Notes: generated from the sequence alone by a model not told the origin. A stretch of DNA of 13,598 nucleotides from an uncultured Tolumonas sp. (GCA_903931645.1 CAIZDF010000513.1:1-13598); one strand, 5' to 3'. Shown: positions 1 through 8,035, numbered from the stretch's first letter. Made by a program: numbers and translations.

Positions 1-82
1 AGCTCAGGTGGCGATCCGTCATATGAATTTGGAGGCGGTGATCTGTCTGTTACAAGCTGGTGATTTAATCGCCCGGGCTTGA
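1..82 (+). CDS. serB: Phosphoserine phosphatase SerB, C-terminal end only
   Basis: An open frame enters from the left edge (first full codon at position 2) and ends at TGA 80-82. It encodes 26 residues beginning AQVAIRHMNLEAV and ending LIARA. This resembles the last residues of E. coli SerB (a stretch like VTIRHADLMGVFCIL), the enzyme that dephosphorylates phosphoserine in the last step of serine synthesis. The HAD catalytic motifs lie outside the window. The position next to a large PilZ gene and radA fits, because serB is near radA in many gammaproteobacteria. Identification rests on a short tail plus synteny, so it is good but not certain. Confidence 0.75.
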   Translation, partial: AQVAIRHMNLEAVICLLQAGDLIARA

Positions 83-107
83 TCTAACAATTAAAGAAAA
101 CAGGCAT

Positions 108-125
108 AAAAACGCCGGTTTTTTT
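108..125. terminator. Weak bidirectional terminator between serB and the large PilZ gene
   Basis: AAAAAC (108-113) and GTTTTT (118-123) flank a GCCG loop, with T residues continuing to 125. The site sits between two converging genes, whose stop codons are at 80-82 (+) and 128-130 (-). The stem is AT-rich and short, so it is at best a weak terminator. The placement is the main argument. Confidence 0.35.
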
Positions 126-127
126 AT

Positions 128-2479
128 TTAGTGTTTAATATCCAACCGCTGTAATGTGGCTTCTGTGGTATCAATCACATCGCAGACACCCACCACACTC
201 CAAAGTGCCTCTTCCAATTGTTTAGCTTTATGAATGGCGTATTTGGCGATGTAATGCAGCTCTTTTGCCAGATATTCCATGTCCGGCCGCCCGGTGCGAG
301 AAATATGTAATTGCACGGAGTAGAACTCACCGAGTGCCAGTGCTCTGTTCACAAAATCTTTTCGTTCACTGGTGTTCAGAAAATCATCACTCAATCTGAT
401 CTGATCTTGTTGTTTACCTTGTTGCAGTTTTTTATGCAGAATATACAACTCAACTGCCTGTGGCCGGTCTTCACGGCGAGCTTGATGCAACGGAATAATG
501 AGTGCTTGTTTTAATATATCGCCTTTCAGTAAAGGATATAAATCCGCTTTAGTCCGCTCGACATTGAGCAATAAATTATCGAGCGAATGCGGCGTTTGTC
601 CGATACCCAAGATACCGAGTTTACTGGCGTAATGCCGATCGACGTACAATGCGTAGTTAAACTGATAGTTTACAAATAAATTACGCAAACTATTGGCCAT
701 ACCACGATAGTGGCGCTGTTCTTTTGTCATCGTCAGTTTTTTCTGATTCTGTTCGATCAGCATCTGGAAAAACTCACGACCGACGTGCGTGTTTTCATCC
801 CCTTCAATCGCTAAATGCAGCACGGTGCGGGTGTTATTGATATTAACGATCCGATATTTGAGATCAGACAGAGCCATATTTTTAATCAGATCCTGCATTT
901 TGGGTAAACTGAGCTGGATCACATCACCAATTTTACAAGGCAACGCGGCTTCCAGTTCAACTTGTAACCCCAGCGTGGAGATATCACGCGTCCAGCCAAT
1001 CAGCGCATATTCACCCAGTTTCACTACAGTCGGTGTTTTATGCATATAACGCGGTTCACGCCGCAACTGCGCATAATGCAGCAATTCTATCTGAAAGGGA
1101 GTTGCATCTAATTGATGACCAAAACACTGCAGCAGGTTGGCATCATTCTGCGTTGGCTGCCAATATTGGAAGTCTTCCAGATGATTATCCAGATTGATGG
1201 GCGTGAGCTGGCCGACATAACGAAACTGTTGCAGCTGATGCGCGAGCCCATGCCGGTATTGTTCCATACTGATGTTGCTATCGATCAACTTATCCAGATC
1301 GAGTTGCGGATCTACGGCTTGTAATGTCAGGTTATAAACTCGCCAACTGTTGCGTTTACTGCCCACCGAGAAAAACAGGGCTTTTAAATCTTTTTCCTCC
1401 AGCTCCTCTTCGGTCGCAGAGAAAAAATAAATATGGCTACGAATGGTATGCGCAAAGCAATAAATCAAAATACTTTTTTGCTTTGTGGGCTGAGCCAATA
1501 AACGCTCCATTCGTGCAGGATTAAATAATCCAGCCAGTTGATCGCTGTTGCGTTCGTTACGCCAATATTCTAATTCCTGCTGGTTGTTTTCTGTTTTTAG
1601 CACATACTCCAGCTTGATATTTTTATCATGCGAAAAAAACAGCGGCAGTCCTGTTAGGCGAGGCAGATAAAATTGCTCAAAGCCCTTTATTTCCGTGGCG
1701 GTAAACGCGAAATCGATACTTACCCGATAGCGGGTTTTATTTTGTTGGATGAAGTTGCGTAAATACTCTTTGAATTCCGGGCGTGGATCTTCACAACTTA
1801 GACGTAACCAACTTTGTTGTTCATGGTGCTCTTCACCACGGATCTGGTAACGTGCCGGAGAGAATATAATTTCTTCTGGTTGTTCTTTCTGTAAGCCAGA
1901 AAACAAGATCTGGCAACTTTGCCCCAGCTCATAAGAGCTTGGTTCAAGTAATACAATCCGGATCCCGTTAACAGACAGGTTTGAGGTTTTGGCTTTAATC
2001 GTTTGTCCATTGGCTAATAGCAGCGTAACGGGTGACGAATAATGGATCCGTTCTTCTCGTCCCTGGTGGTAGCTGCCAAACTCCAGCGTCCGGATCTGTA
2101 ACCGACTGGTGGTAGTTGCCCGTTTGGCCTCATTAGCTTGATTGTGCTGCGGTTTCGCATTGGCTATGACGGTTTCATAGACACCGGTGGTATATCGCTG
2201 CTGATAGCGTTCTAGTGCTTGCTGAAAGATTTTATTGTCATGCTCTCCCAGATAATGCTGAATACCACCATATTGCACCATCTGACAGGGATAACCTTTA
2301 CTGCGCATGTCCATAATACGAATGCACGGTGACCAGAGTCGGTTTAATTCCATTTTCAATAAAAAACGCGCGCTCTTACTTTCACCTTCTGTCAGGCGGT
2401 TGAACAGCGTGTCAAAATCTGGTTCAACAAACAGGGGTTGTAACTGTTCTAATATCGCAGATGCCAGTGGCGATTCCAT
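128..2479 (-). CDS. Large tandem-PilZ protein (PlzC-like), putative c-di-GMP effector
   Basis: A 783-residue protein with two PilZ-type segments. The first, about residues 140-245, has REER at 141-144 and the hallmark NLSVNG at 167-172. The second, about 470-565, has a full RxxxR (R473-R477, RREPR) followed by DISTLG at 499-504. PilZ domains bind cyclic-di-GMP through these two motifs. The rest matches no domain I can name, and I see no signal peptide or membrane segment, so it is probably cytosolic. The gene lies between serB and radA, as I recall for the Vibrio cholerae PilZ protein PlzC. I chose ATG 2477-2479 because AGGAG lies about 10 nt upstream. An in-frame ATG at 2531-2533 adds 18 residues but has a poor ribosome site, and longer versions would run into radA. 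The output of the protein is unknown. Confidence 0.85.
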   Translation of the reverse strand: MESPLASAILEQLQPLFVEPDFDTLFNRLTEGESKSARFLLKMELNRLWSPCIRIMDMRSKGYPCQMVQYGGIQHYLGEHDNKIFQQALERYQQRYTTGVYETVIANAKPQHNQANEAKRATTTSRLQIRTLEFGSYHQGREERIHYSSPVTLLLANGQTIKAKTSNLSVNGIRIVLLEPSSYELGQSCQILFSGLQKEQPEEIIFSPARYQIRGEEHHEQQSWLRLSCEDPRPEFKEYLRNFIQQNKTRYRVSIDFAFTATEIKGFEQFYLPRLTGLPLFFSHDKNIKLEYVLKTENNQQELEYWRNERNSDQLAGLFNPARMERLLAQPTKQKSILIYCFAHTIRSHIYFFSATEEELEEKDLKALFFSVGSKRNSWRVYNLTLQAVDPQLDLDKLIDSNISMEQYRHGLAHQLQQFRYVGQLTPINLDNHLEDFQYWQPTQNDANLLQCFGHQLDATPFQIELLHYAQLRREPRYMHKTPTVVKLGEYALIGWTRDISTLGLQVELEAALPCKIGDVIQLSLPKMQDLIKNMALSDLKYRIVNINNTRTVLHLAIEGDENTHVGREFFQMLIEQNQKKLTMTKEQRHYRGMANSLRNLFVNYQFNYALYVDRHYASKLGILGIGQTPHSLDNLLLNVERTKADLYPLLKGDILKQALIIPLHQARREDRPQAVELYILHKKLQQGKQQDQIRLSDDFLNTSERKDFVNRALALGEFYSVQLHISRTGRPDMEYLAKELHYIAKYAIHKAKQLEEALWSVVGVCDVIDTTEATLQRLDIKH

Positions 2480-2507
2480 GAACTGCCCACTCCTGAGCTG
2501 ATTATTG

Positions 2508-2536
2508 TTATCATCAATATCCCATATCGACATAAT
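2508..2536 (+). promoter_or_regulatory. Candidate sigma-70 promoter for radA
   Basis: TTATCA (2508-2513), a 17-bp spacer and CATAAT (2531-2536) form a plausible sigma-70 promoter about 20 nt before the radA ribosome site. It lies in the short divergent interval shared with the large PilZ gene. The match to consensus is moderate and it was not tested. Confidence 0.35.
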
Positions 2537-2562
2537 AGCCAATTTCTTGAAAAGGATCTGTG

Positions 2563-3927
2563 ATGGCAAAAAGTAAAGTCGCCTACGTCTGTAATGAATG
2601 TGGTGCAGAATCTGCCCGTTGGCAAGGTCAATGCAGTGAATGTAAGGCATGGAATACCATCACAGAAATCCGTCTGGGGCCATCAGCAACCAACAATAAA
2701 ATGCAGCGGACCGGATATGCCGGTGAGCTGACGAGCAAAGTGCAAACATTGGCGGAAGTTTCACTGGCCGAATTACCGCGTATCAGCTCTGGTTACAAAG
2801 AGTTGGATCGGGTGCTTGGTGGTGGAATTGTGCCGGGGTCAGCCATGTTGATTGGCGGGCATCCCGGGGCGGGGAAAAGTACCTTGCTGCTGCAGACCAT
2901 GTGTTCATTGGCGGAACGTATGTCTGTGCTGTATGTGACCGGCGAAGAATCACTGCAACAGGTCGCGATGCGGGCACACCGTCTTGGTTTGCCCAATGAT
3001 AAATTGCGCATGTTGTCAGAGACCAGTGTTGAGCAGATTTGTCATCTGGCTTTGCAGGAAAAACCAGCCGTTATGGTCATCGACTCGATTCAAGTCATGC
3101 ATGTGGCTGATGTCAGTTCATCACCGGGGTCAGTCTCTCAGGTGCGGGAAAGTGCCGCGCATCTGACGCGTTTTGCCAAACAGCACCAAGTGGCCATTTT
3201 TATGGTCGGGCATGTCACGAAAGATGGTGCCTTGGCGGGGCCAAAAGTATTAGAACATTGTGTCGATTGTTCAGTGTTACTGGAAGGTGATGCCGATTCG
3301 CGTTATCGAACCTTACGTTGCCAGAAAAATCGCTTTGGCGCGATCAATGAACTCGGTGTATTTGCGATGACGTCGCAGGGTATGAAAGAGGTAAGCAACC
3401 CGTCAGCTATTTTCCTGAACAGGGGCGAAGCGGAAAGCCCAGGTTCGGTGGTGATGGTTATTTGGGAAGGTACACGACCTTTGCTGGTGGAGTTACAGGC
3501 ATTGGTTGATTATTCACAATTAGCAAACCCTCGTCGTCTGGCTGTCGGTGCAGAACACAACCGGCTGGCGATGCTGCTAGCGGTAATGCATCGGCATGGT
3601 GGTATTCAGATGTCAGATCAGGATGTGTTCATCAACGTCGTTGGTGGGGTAAAAGTCGAAGAGACTAGTGCTGATCTGGCATTGATCGCGGCAATGGTAT
3701 CGAGTTTCCGCGATAACCCATTACCTAAGGATCTGATCATTTTCGGCGAGGTTGGTTTATCTGGCGAGATCCGCCCGGTGCCATCAGGTCAGGAGCGTTT
3801 GCAGGAAGCGGCAAAACATGGTTTCCGTCAGGCGATCATTCCAAAAGCCAATATGCCAAAACACGAAATCACCGGCATGAAAATAATGCCAGTGACCTGT
3901 TTGCAAGAAGCAATTGAATTACTCTGA
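2563..3927 (+). CDS. radA: DNA repair protein RadA (Sms)
   Basis: A 454-residue RecA-like ATPase that promotes branch migration of recombination intermediates during repair. The domain order is typical: an N-terminal zinc finger with Cys 10, 13, 24 and 27; a RecA-type core with Walker A GHPGAGKS at 99-106; the RadA signature KNRFG at 255-259; and a C-terminal Lon-like domain with VGGVKVEETSADLA and GEVGLSGEIRPVPSGQER. Length and sequence follow E. coli RadA closely. ATG 2563 is preferred over the adjacent GTG at 2560 because the family begins MAK and AAGGA lies about 7 nt upstream. The gene is divergent from the large PilZ gene, and its 3' end overlaps the convergent small PilZ gene by 9 nt. 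Confidence 0.97.
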   Translation: MAKSKVAYVCNECGAESARWQGQCSECKAWNTITEIRLGPSATNNKMQRTGYAGELTSKVQTLAEVSLAELPRISSGYKELDRVLGGGIVPGSAMLIGGHPGAGKSTLLLQTMCSLAERMSVLYVTGEESLQQVAMRAHRLGLPNDKLRMLSETSVEQICHLALQEKPAVMVIDSIQVMHVADVSSSPGSVSQVRESAAHLTRFAKQHQVAIFMVGHVTKDGALAGPKVLEHCVDCSVLLEGDADSRYRTLRCQKNRFGAINELGVFAMTSQGMKEVSNPSAIFLNRGEAESPGSVVMVIWEGTRPLLVELQALVDYSQLANPRRLAVGAEHNRLAMLLAVMHRHGGIQMSDQDVFINVVGGVKVEETSADLALIAAMVSSFRDNPLPKDLIIFGEVGLSGEIRPVPSGQERLQEAAKHGFRQAIIPKANMPKHEITGMKIMPVTCLQEAIELL

Positions 3928-4317
3928 ATCGGAAGGATGGTTTCGCTCATGCTCCTGATGATCTTCCAGCAGATGAGCAAATTCACGCAGTAATAACTCT
4001 GTATCGCCGGCATTCAGCTCTATGAGTCGGCGCAGATGGGATGCACTATCGATATCAATATGATGGCAATAGACACCAAGCTTTTTGGTGTCTAAATGCG
4101 TTGGTTCAACTTCCATATTGATTTGGATCTCAGAATCAGCCAACGAGAAAGACAGAGTGAATAAACCGGTATTTTGGTCAGTCCACTGTTTAGGGCGATC
4201 CAGTAAAGCACCCTGTAACGACAGATCCAATAAGGTTGTCGACCAAATGTGCTCTCCTTGCTGGAGTCGGGCTGGTGTTGAATAGACCACCCGAAAAAAG
4301 CGACGCCGTTCAATCAT
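3919..4317 (-). CDS. Single-domain PilZ protein
   Basis: A 132-residue protein that is essentially one PilZ domain. RRFFR at 5-9 gives the RxxxR motif and DLSLQG at 31-36 gives the (D/N)xSxxG motif, so cyclic-di-GMP binding is expected from family knowledge. The C-terminal half is acidic and helical-looking (LRRLIELNAGDTELLLREFAHLLEDHQ, shown as two parts: LRRLIELNAG and LLLREFAHLL). There is no signal peptide or membrane segment. The ATG at 4315-4317 has GGGGA about 10 nt upstream. It lies 64 nt downstream of rsd on the same strand with no terminator visible between them, so the two may be co-transcribed. Its stop codon lies inside the end of radA. Its partner protein cannot be told from the sequence. 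Confidence 0.88.
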   Translation of the reverse strand: MIERRRFFRVVYSTPARLQQGEHIWSTTLLDLSLQGALLDRPKQWTDQNTGLFTLSFSLADSEIQINMEVEPTHLDTKKLGVYCHHIDIDSASHLRRLIELNAGDTELLLREFAHLLEDHQEHERNHPSDSE

Positions 4318-4381
4318 ACTCTGTCGGTCCCCATTACTGCCAAATAGCTTAGATGGAATGTAACATGCTCCACGAGTGAAA

Positions 4382-4873
4382 TCAGGCTGTTGTTGCCGAT
4401 TTCTCAGATGACTCTGAGTTACCTAATACATTCAATACCAATACTAACCGGTCTTCTAATTTAAAACGTTCTTCCAATGCCAAACCTAATTGGCTGAGAT
4501 CCGTCTCTAGCTCTGGCATTTCGTCATCTTTGATATCGCCATAGCGTTCATTGAAATCCAGAATAGATTCTGTTGTATCTTGAATACGATCAATTAAGCG
4601 ATTAGTCAGTGACAAATGTTTACCTTCTGTCTGTTCATACGCTTGGATCAAAATTTCATAAATCTCAAAATGCCCGGCAGATACATAATCAACCAAATGA
4701 TCACAAAAATCAGATAGCGCCTGATTAGTAGGCTGTGCCTTGCGGTAAGGCGGCATAAGCCCAGCTAACTGCATGTATTCAACTAACAAGTTACGGCGCA
4801 CATCCAGCCATGAATCGATAGCAGGGTGTTTTCCGGCGACTTGTTGGCGTATTTTATCAAGAGTAACCAGCAT
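4382..4873 (-). CDS. rsd: Regulator of sigma D, Rsd
   Basis: A 163-residue protein of the Rsd/AlgQ family. These bind the housekeeping factor sigma-70 and shift RNA polymerase towards alternative sigma factors in stationary phase; in E. coli Rsd also stimulates SpoT. Recognisable segments are SWLDVRRNLLVEY near the N-terminus, DFCDHLVDYVSAGHFEIYE in the middle and ALEERFKLEDRLVLVLN near the end, all close to E. coli Rsd. The start is ATG 4871-4873 because AAGGAGG precedes it by about 4 nt; a longer open frame to 4894 lacks such a site. In E. coli rsd is also divergent from the hemE region. A small PilZ gene follows on the same strand. Confidence 0.93.
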   Translation of the reverse strand: MLVTLDKIRQQVAGKHPAIDSWLDVRRNLLVEYMQLAGLMPPYRKAQPTNQALSDFCDHLVDYVSAGHFEIYEILIQAYEQTEGKHLSLTNRLIDRIQDTTESILDFNERYGDIKDDEMPELETDLSQLGLALEERFKLEDRLVLVLNVLGNSESSEKSATTA

Positions 4874-4935
4874 GTTGCCTCCTTGGTTTACCATCTAAAG
4901 TATTTATTCTTTTCTAAACTCATTGTGCGGCCTTT

Positions 4936-4963
4936 GTTATAAATGACCCACCATTGAAGTTAA
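4936..4963 (-). promoter_or_regulatory. Candidate rsd promoter
   Basis: Read on the minus strand, TTAACT (4958-4963), a 16-bp spacer and TATAAC (4936-4941) form a sigma-70-like promoter. The leader to the rsd start would be about 55 nt. Its -35 hexamer overlaps the GTTAAC inverted repeat at 4959-4974. Confidence 0.4.
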
Positions 4964-4974
4964 CAACTGTTAAC
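4959..4974. repeat. GTTAAC-N4-GTTAAC inverted repeat in the rsd/hemE intergenic region
   Basis: Two copies of the self-complementary hexamer GTTAAC are separated by AACT. The centres are 10 bp apart, about one helical turn, as expected for a dimeric regulator. It overlaps the -35 of the candidate rsd promoter and lies about 80 bp upstream of the hemE -10. I do not recognise a cognate regulator. Confidence 0.4.
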
Positions 4975-5051
4975 CATGTCTCTTTTCCTGTTATGTCCCG
5001 CCTAGGCTTTAAACAGTTTATTGATTGTTAGCAGCATGTTAATCATCAGAA

Positions 5052-5060
5052 TGTTAGAAT
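5052..5060 (+). promoter_or_regulatory. Candidate extended -10 promoter of hemE
   Basis: TGTTAGAAT combines the extended TGn element with TAGAAT (5/6 to TATAAT). It lies about 30 nt before the hemE ATG. There is no convincing -35, which is tolerated by extended -10 promoters. Confidence 0.4.
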
Positions 5061-5090
5061 TGTCCGATATTGACTAACCAGAACAGATAA

Positions 5091-6158
5091 ATGATTAAGA
5101 TAGAAAATGATCGTTACCTGAGAGCGCTATTGCGTCAGCCCGTTGATCGCACCCCCGTTTGGTTAATGCGTCAGGCTGGTCGTTATCTGCCGGAATATCG
5201 TGCACTACGTGCTGAGGCCGGGGATTTTATGACTTTGTGTCAAACTCCAGAGCTAGCTTGTGAAGTAACGTTGCAACCATTACGTCGTTACGCACTTGAT
5301 GCCGCTATTCTGTTTTCCGATATCTTGACTATCCCGGATGCCATGGGATTAGGGTTGACCTTTGGTGCTGGTGAAGGGCCTAAATTTGCCAACACGATAC
5401 AGCACCAACGCGACGTGGATGCATTGCCGTTGCCTGATCCGGAAGGTGAGTTGCGTTATGTGATGGATGCAGTCCGCACCATCAAAAAGGCGCTGGCACA
5501 ACAAGTGCCGTTGATTGGTTTTTCTGGCAGCCCATGGACACTTGCTACCTATATGGTGGAAGGCGGCAGCAGCAAACAATTCTCGCGTATTAAACAGATG
5601 ATGTATCGGGAGCCGTATTTACTGCATGGTTTACTCAGTAAATTAGCAACCAGTGTGACGCAATATCTTAATGCCCAGATCGCGGCTGGTGCGGATGCAT
5701 TGATGATTTTTGATACTTGGGGCGGCGTATTGTCGCATCAGGATTACCGTGACTTTTCATTGCAATATATGACGCAGATCGTTCAGGGGCTTCATCGTCA
5801 CTATGAAGGTCGAACTATACCCGTGACTTTATTCACGAAAGGTGGAGGTCAATGGTTGGAAGCCATTGCTGCATCGGGTTGTGATGCCATTGGCTTGGAT
5901 TGGACGACCGATATTGCCGTTGCCCGACAACGAGTCGGAGATAAAGTAGCCCTGCAAGGCAATATGGATCCGGCGGTTTTATACGGTGATGATGCATTAG
6001 TGAAAGCGAAAGTGCAGGATATCTTAGGCCGGTATGGACATGGTTCTGGGCATGTCTTTAATCTTGGGCATGGCATTACACCGGATATTGATCCTGAACG
6101 GGTCAGTACCTTCGTGGATGCGGTGCATCAGTTTTCGGAAACATATCATCAGGCATAA
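5091..6158 (+). CDS. hemE: Uroporphyrinogen decarboxylase
   Basis: A 355-residue cytosolic enzyme that removes four acetate carboxyls from uroporphyrinogen III to give coproporphyrinogen III in haem synthesis. The family signature [16 protein letters not shown] (22-37) supplies the substrate-binding Arg27 and Arg31. Asp77 (FSDIL) is the pyrrole-binding aspartate. The second signature, [16 protein letters not shown], covers 143-158 with Tyr154, and His327 lies in NLGHGI. Length and residue spacing match E. coli HemE. ATG 5091 gives the expected N-terminus, although its ribosome site is weak. The gene is divergent from rsd and converges on the mepM-like gene, with a strong terminator directly after its stop. 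Confidence 0.98.
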   Translation: MIKIENDRYLRALLRQPVDRTPVWLMRQAGRYLPEYRALRAEAGDFMTLCQTPELACEVTLQPLRRYALDAAILFSDILTIPDAMGLGLTFGAGEGPKFANTIQHQRDVDALPLPDPEGELRYVMDAVRTIKKALAQQVPLIGFSGSPWTLATYMVEGGSSKQFSRIKQMMYREPYLLHGLLSKLATSVTQYLNAQIAAGADALMIFDTWGGVLSHQDYRDFSLQYMTQIVQGLHRHYEGRTIPVTLFTKGGGQWLEAIAASGCDAIGLDWTTDIAVARQRVGDKVALQGNMDPAVLYGDDALVKAKVQDILGRYGHGSGHVFNLGHGITPDIDPERVSTFVDAVHQFSETYHQA

Positions 6159-6190
6159 AAAAAGACCGGCTAAAACGCCGGTCTTTTTTT
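6157..6190. terminator. Bidirectional intrinsic terminator between hemE and mepM
   Basis: A perfect stem GACCGGC / GCCGGTC with loop TAAAAC is flanked by seven A on the left and seven T on the right. It therefore works as a hairpin plus U-tract on either strand. It begins at the hemE stop codon and lies about 28 nt from the stop of the converging mepM-like gene. Confidence 0.93.
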
Positions 6191-6218
6191 ATCTATAGTT
6201 TTATCTATTGGTAAACAG

Positions 6219-7817
6219 TTAACCGGCATTCAGCTGACGTTTATATTCCTGAATTTTAGCCACCAAAGTTTTACGGGCTTTGTTCTGCATTGGTTCATTC
6301 ATTGGCAAATCGACACGCATTGGATCGACTGGGCGATTGTTCACATGGAATTCATAATGCAGATGTGGGCCGGTAGAACGACCAGTGTTGCCAGATAATG
6401 CGATCACTTGGCCCATTTTGATTTTCTGGCCCGGTTTAACCATCGCTTTACTTAAATGCATATACACGGTGCTGTAACGACCACTGTGACGCAAGACCAA
6501 ATAGATGCCCATATCAGGATGGCGTGTTGCTTTGACCACTACGGCATCTGCTGGTGCTTGAACGGGTGTCCCTACATGCACGGAGAAATCCGTACCGTTG
6601 TGAGACATCACGCGGCCAGTGACAGGGTTAAGTCGGTGTGGATTAAACCCAGAACTTACTTTCGTTGCTGATGGGATTGGGAAACGCATGAACTTACCAC
6701 TTTGGGTCATGCTCAGGCTGCTGCCTTCATCATCATAAAACTGATTATCATCGCTACTACGGAATGCAGAATAAGTTTTTCCTTTAGAACCGATAATAAC
6801 GGCTAACACACGTGCATCGCTGACTGCTTTTCCGCCGACAGCATTACGATCAAATAATACTTTGAAGGTATCACCTTTTTTCAGGTCACGTCGAAAGTCG
6901 ATACGTCCTTGGAATAAACGCGTCACTTGATGAATATGACCTGCGCTCAAGCCGGCGCTACGAGCGCTGTTACCGAATGTTCCCGAAATGGTGCCACGTA
7001 ATACGCGTGTCGGGCGAATTGCTGGTCGAGCGGCTTCTTTTTTCTCAGCAGCTTGTGCTTTGGCTTTTTCTGCGGCTTTTTTATCTGCTTTTTCTTCCGC
7101 AGCAATACGAGCGGCTTCTTTTTTGCTGACTTTTGACTTTTCTTCAGTGGTTGTCGTAGCGTTAGTTTTACTGTTGTCATCGGCCGAGTCTGCATCGGCG
7201 GCACTGACACTTTCCTGTTTATTATCGTCAGCAGTGGCGGCATCACCTTGTTCAATGCGTGATTTATAGTCATCGCCAGAACGTTCAAAGATGACGCGTT
7301 TATCTTGCTCTAAAGGGATCGATAATTTTTGGATAACGTTTTCGTCATCCAGATAAAACGAAATTTTTTGTCCTGGCTTCAGGCGTACCAAAGAGTTTTG
7401 GATGTCTACCGCAACTAGTTTTTGCAGAGAAATAGGCGATAAGTTAAGGGTATTAAAGATGTAAGAAAGGTTATCGTCATCTTTTACGGTGTAATCCATC
7501 AACTGAAGTTCACCGGTAGGGGCGCTGGTGTCGTCAGTGATGCCATCGCCGGTACCATCACCATCATCCAGTAAGGCTTGATTCGGTACGTTAACAAATT
7601 CGGTATCAACGGCCTGTTTACTTAATTCAGCATCCGCAGATAGATCTTCGGTGGAGACAGGCATTGGCTTACTTGAAAGCAACTCGCCTGGCGGTGGTAA
7701 CAGAGTAATACTGGCTACAGAGAAACACGCCAGCATAATAATGGCGTATAAGTGCTGTCGGGGAATGGGTAACTCACGATTCGCCAAACCTGTAAACGGT
7801 GTCAGGATCCGTTTCAT
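6219..7817 (-). CDS. mepM: MepM-like murein DD-endopeptidase (M23, OapA/LysM-like)
   Basis: A 532-residue envelope protein of the E. coli MepM (YebA) type, which cuts peptide crosslinks to allow peptidoglycan growth. A short cytoplasmic start is followed by one membrane segment, about 22-40. An OapA/LysM-like domain lies around 106-170 (YTVKDDDNLSYIFNTL...LKPGQKISF). Then comes a low-complexity Asp/Ser then Lys/Ala/Glu-rich stretch, about 191-265. The middle domain is about 270-375 and the M23 domain about 376-500. The zinc site is visible: His406 and Asp410 (HNGTD), His454 (YMHLS) and His487 (HLHYE). E. coli MepM is about 440 residues; the extra length is mostly the charged insert. The ATG at 7815-7817 is chosen because the membrane segment follows at the usual distance. 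It sits between hemE and yjaG rather than next to znuA. Confidence 0.92.
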   Translation of the reverse strand: MKRILTPFTGLANRELPIPRQHLYAIIMLACFSVASITLLPPPGELLSSKPMPVSTEDLSADAELSKQAVDTEFVNVPNQALLDDGDGTGDGITDDTSAPTGELQLMDYTVKDDDNLSYIFNTLNLSPISLQKLVAVDIQNSLVRLKPGQKISFYLDDENVIQKLSIPLEQDKRVIFERSGDDYKSRIEQGDAATADDNKQESVSAADADSADDNSKTNATTTTEEKSKVSKKEAARIAAEEKADKKAAEKAKAQAAEKKEAARPAIRPTRVLRGTISGTFGNSARSAGLSAGHIHQVTRLFQGRIDFRRDLKKGDTFKVLFDRNAVGGKAVSDARVLAVIIGSKGKTYSAFRSSDDNQFYDDEGSSLSMTQSGKFMRFPIPSATKVSSGFNPHRLNPVTGRVMSHNGTDFSVHVGTPVQAPADAVVVKATRHPDMGIYLVLRHSGRYSTVYMHLSKAMVKPGQKIKMGQVIALSGNTGRSTGPHLHYEFHVNNRPVDPMRVDLPMNEPMQNKARKTLVAKIQEYKRQLNAG

Positions 7818-7849
7818 TGTTCTGTCTTCGCTCTGTTGATAATCGGAAT

Positions 7850-7877
7850 GTTATACCATCACTGAATGCAGGGTTAA
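7850..7877 (-). promoter_or_regulatory. Candidate mepM promoter
   Basis: On the minus strand TTAACC (7872-7877), a 16-bp spacer and TATAAC (7850-7855) form a sigma-70-like promoter 33 nt from the mepM start codon. The -10 lies inside GGAATGTTATACCATC, which resembles a Zur half-site; that overlap is only suggestive. Confidence 0.45.
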
Positions 7878-8035
7878 AATTTCATCGACCCTAGATGGCA
7901 CAAAGTTAGATTTGTATCACGGACGGTGGTCCGATGACAATAAAATGGGCGATAAAATGCCAATACCGTGTGTGTCTGGTGGTTTTTTGTTCAATGTCAA
8001 TTTGGGTCAACTCATATATCGGTTTGTTAGTTTAT

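Noticed and set aside
6947..7288. Open frames on both strands (113 and 93 codons) inside the mepM-like gene
   Set aside because: They coincide with the Lys/Ala/Glu-rich repeat of the real gene, where biased codons keep other frames open. The predicted proteins are low-complexity only.
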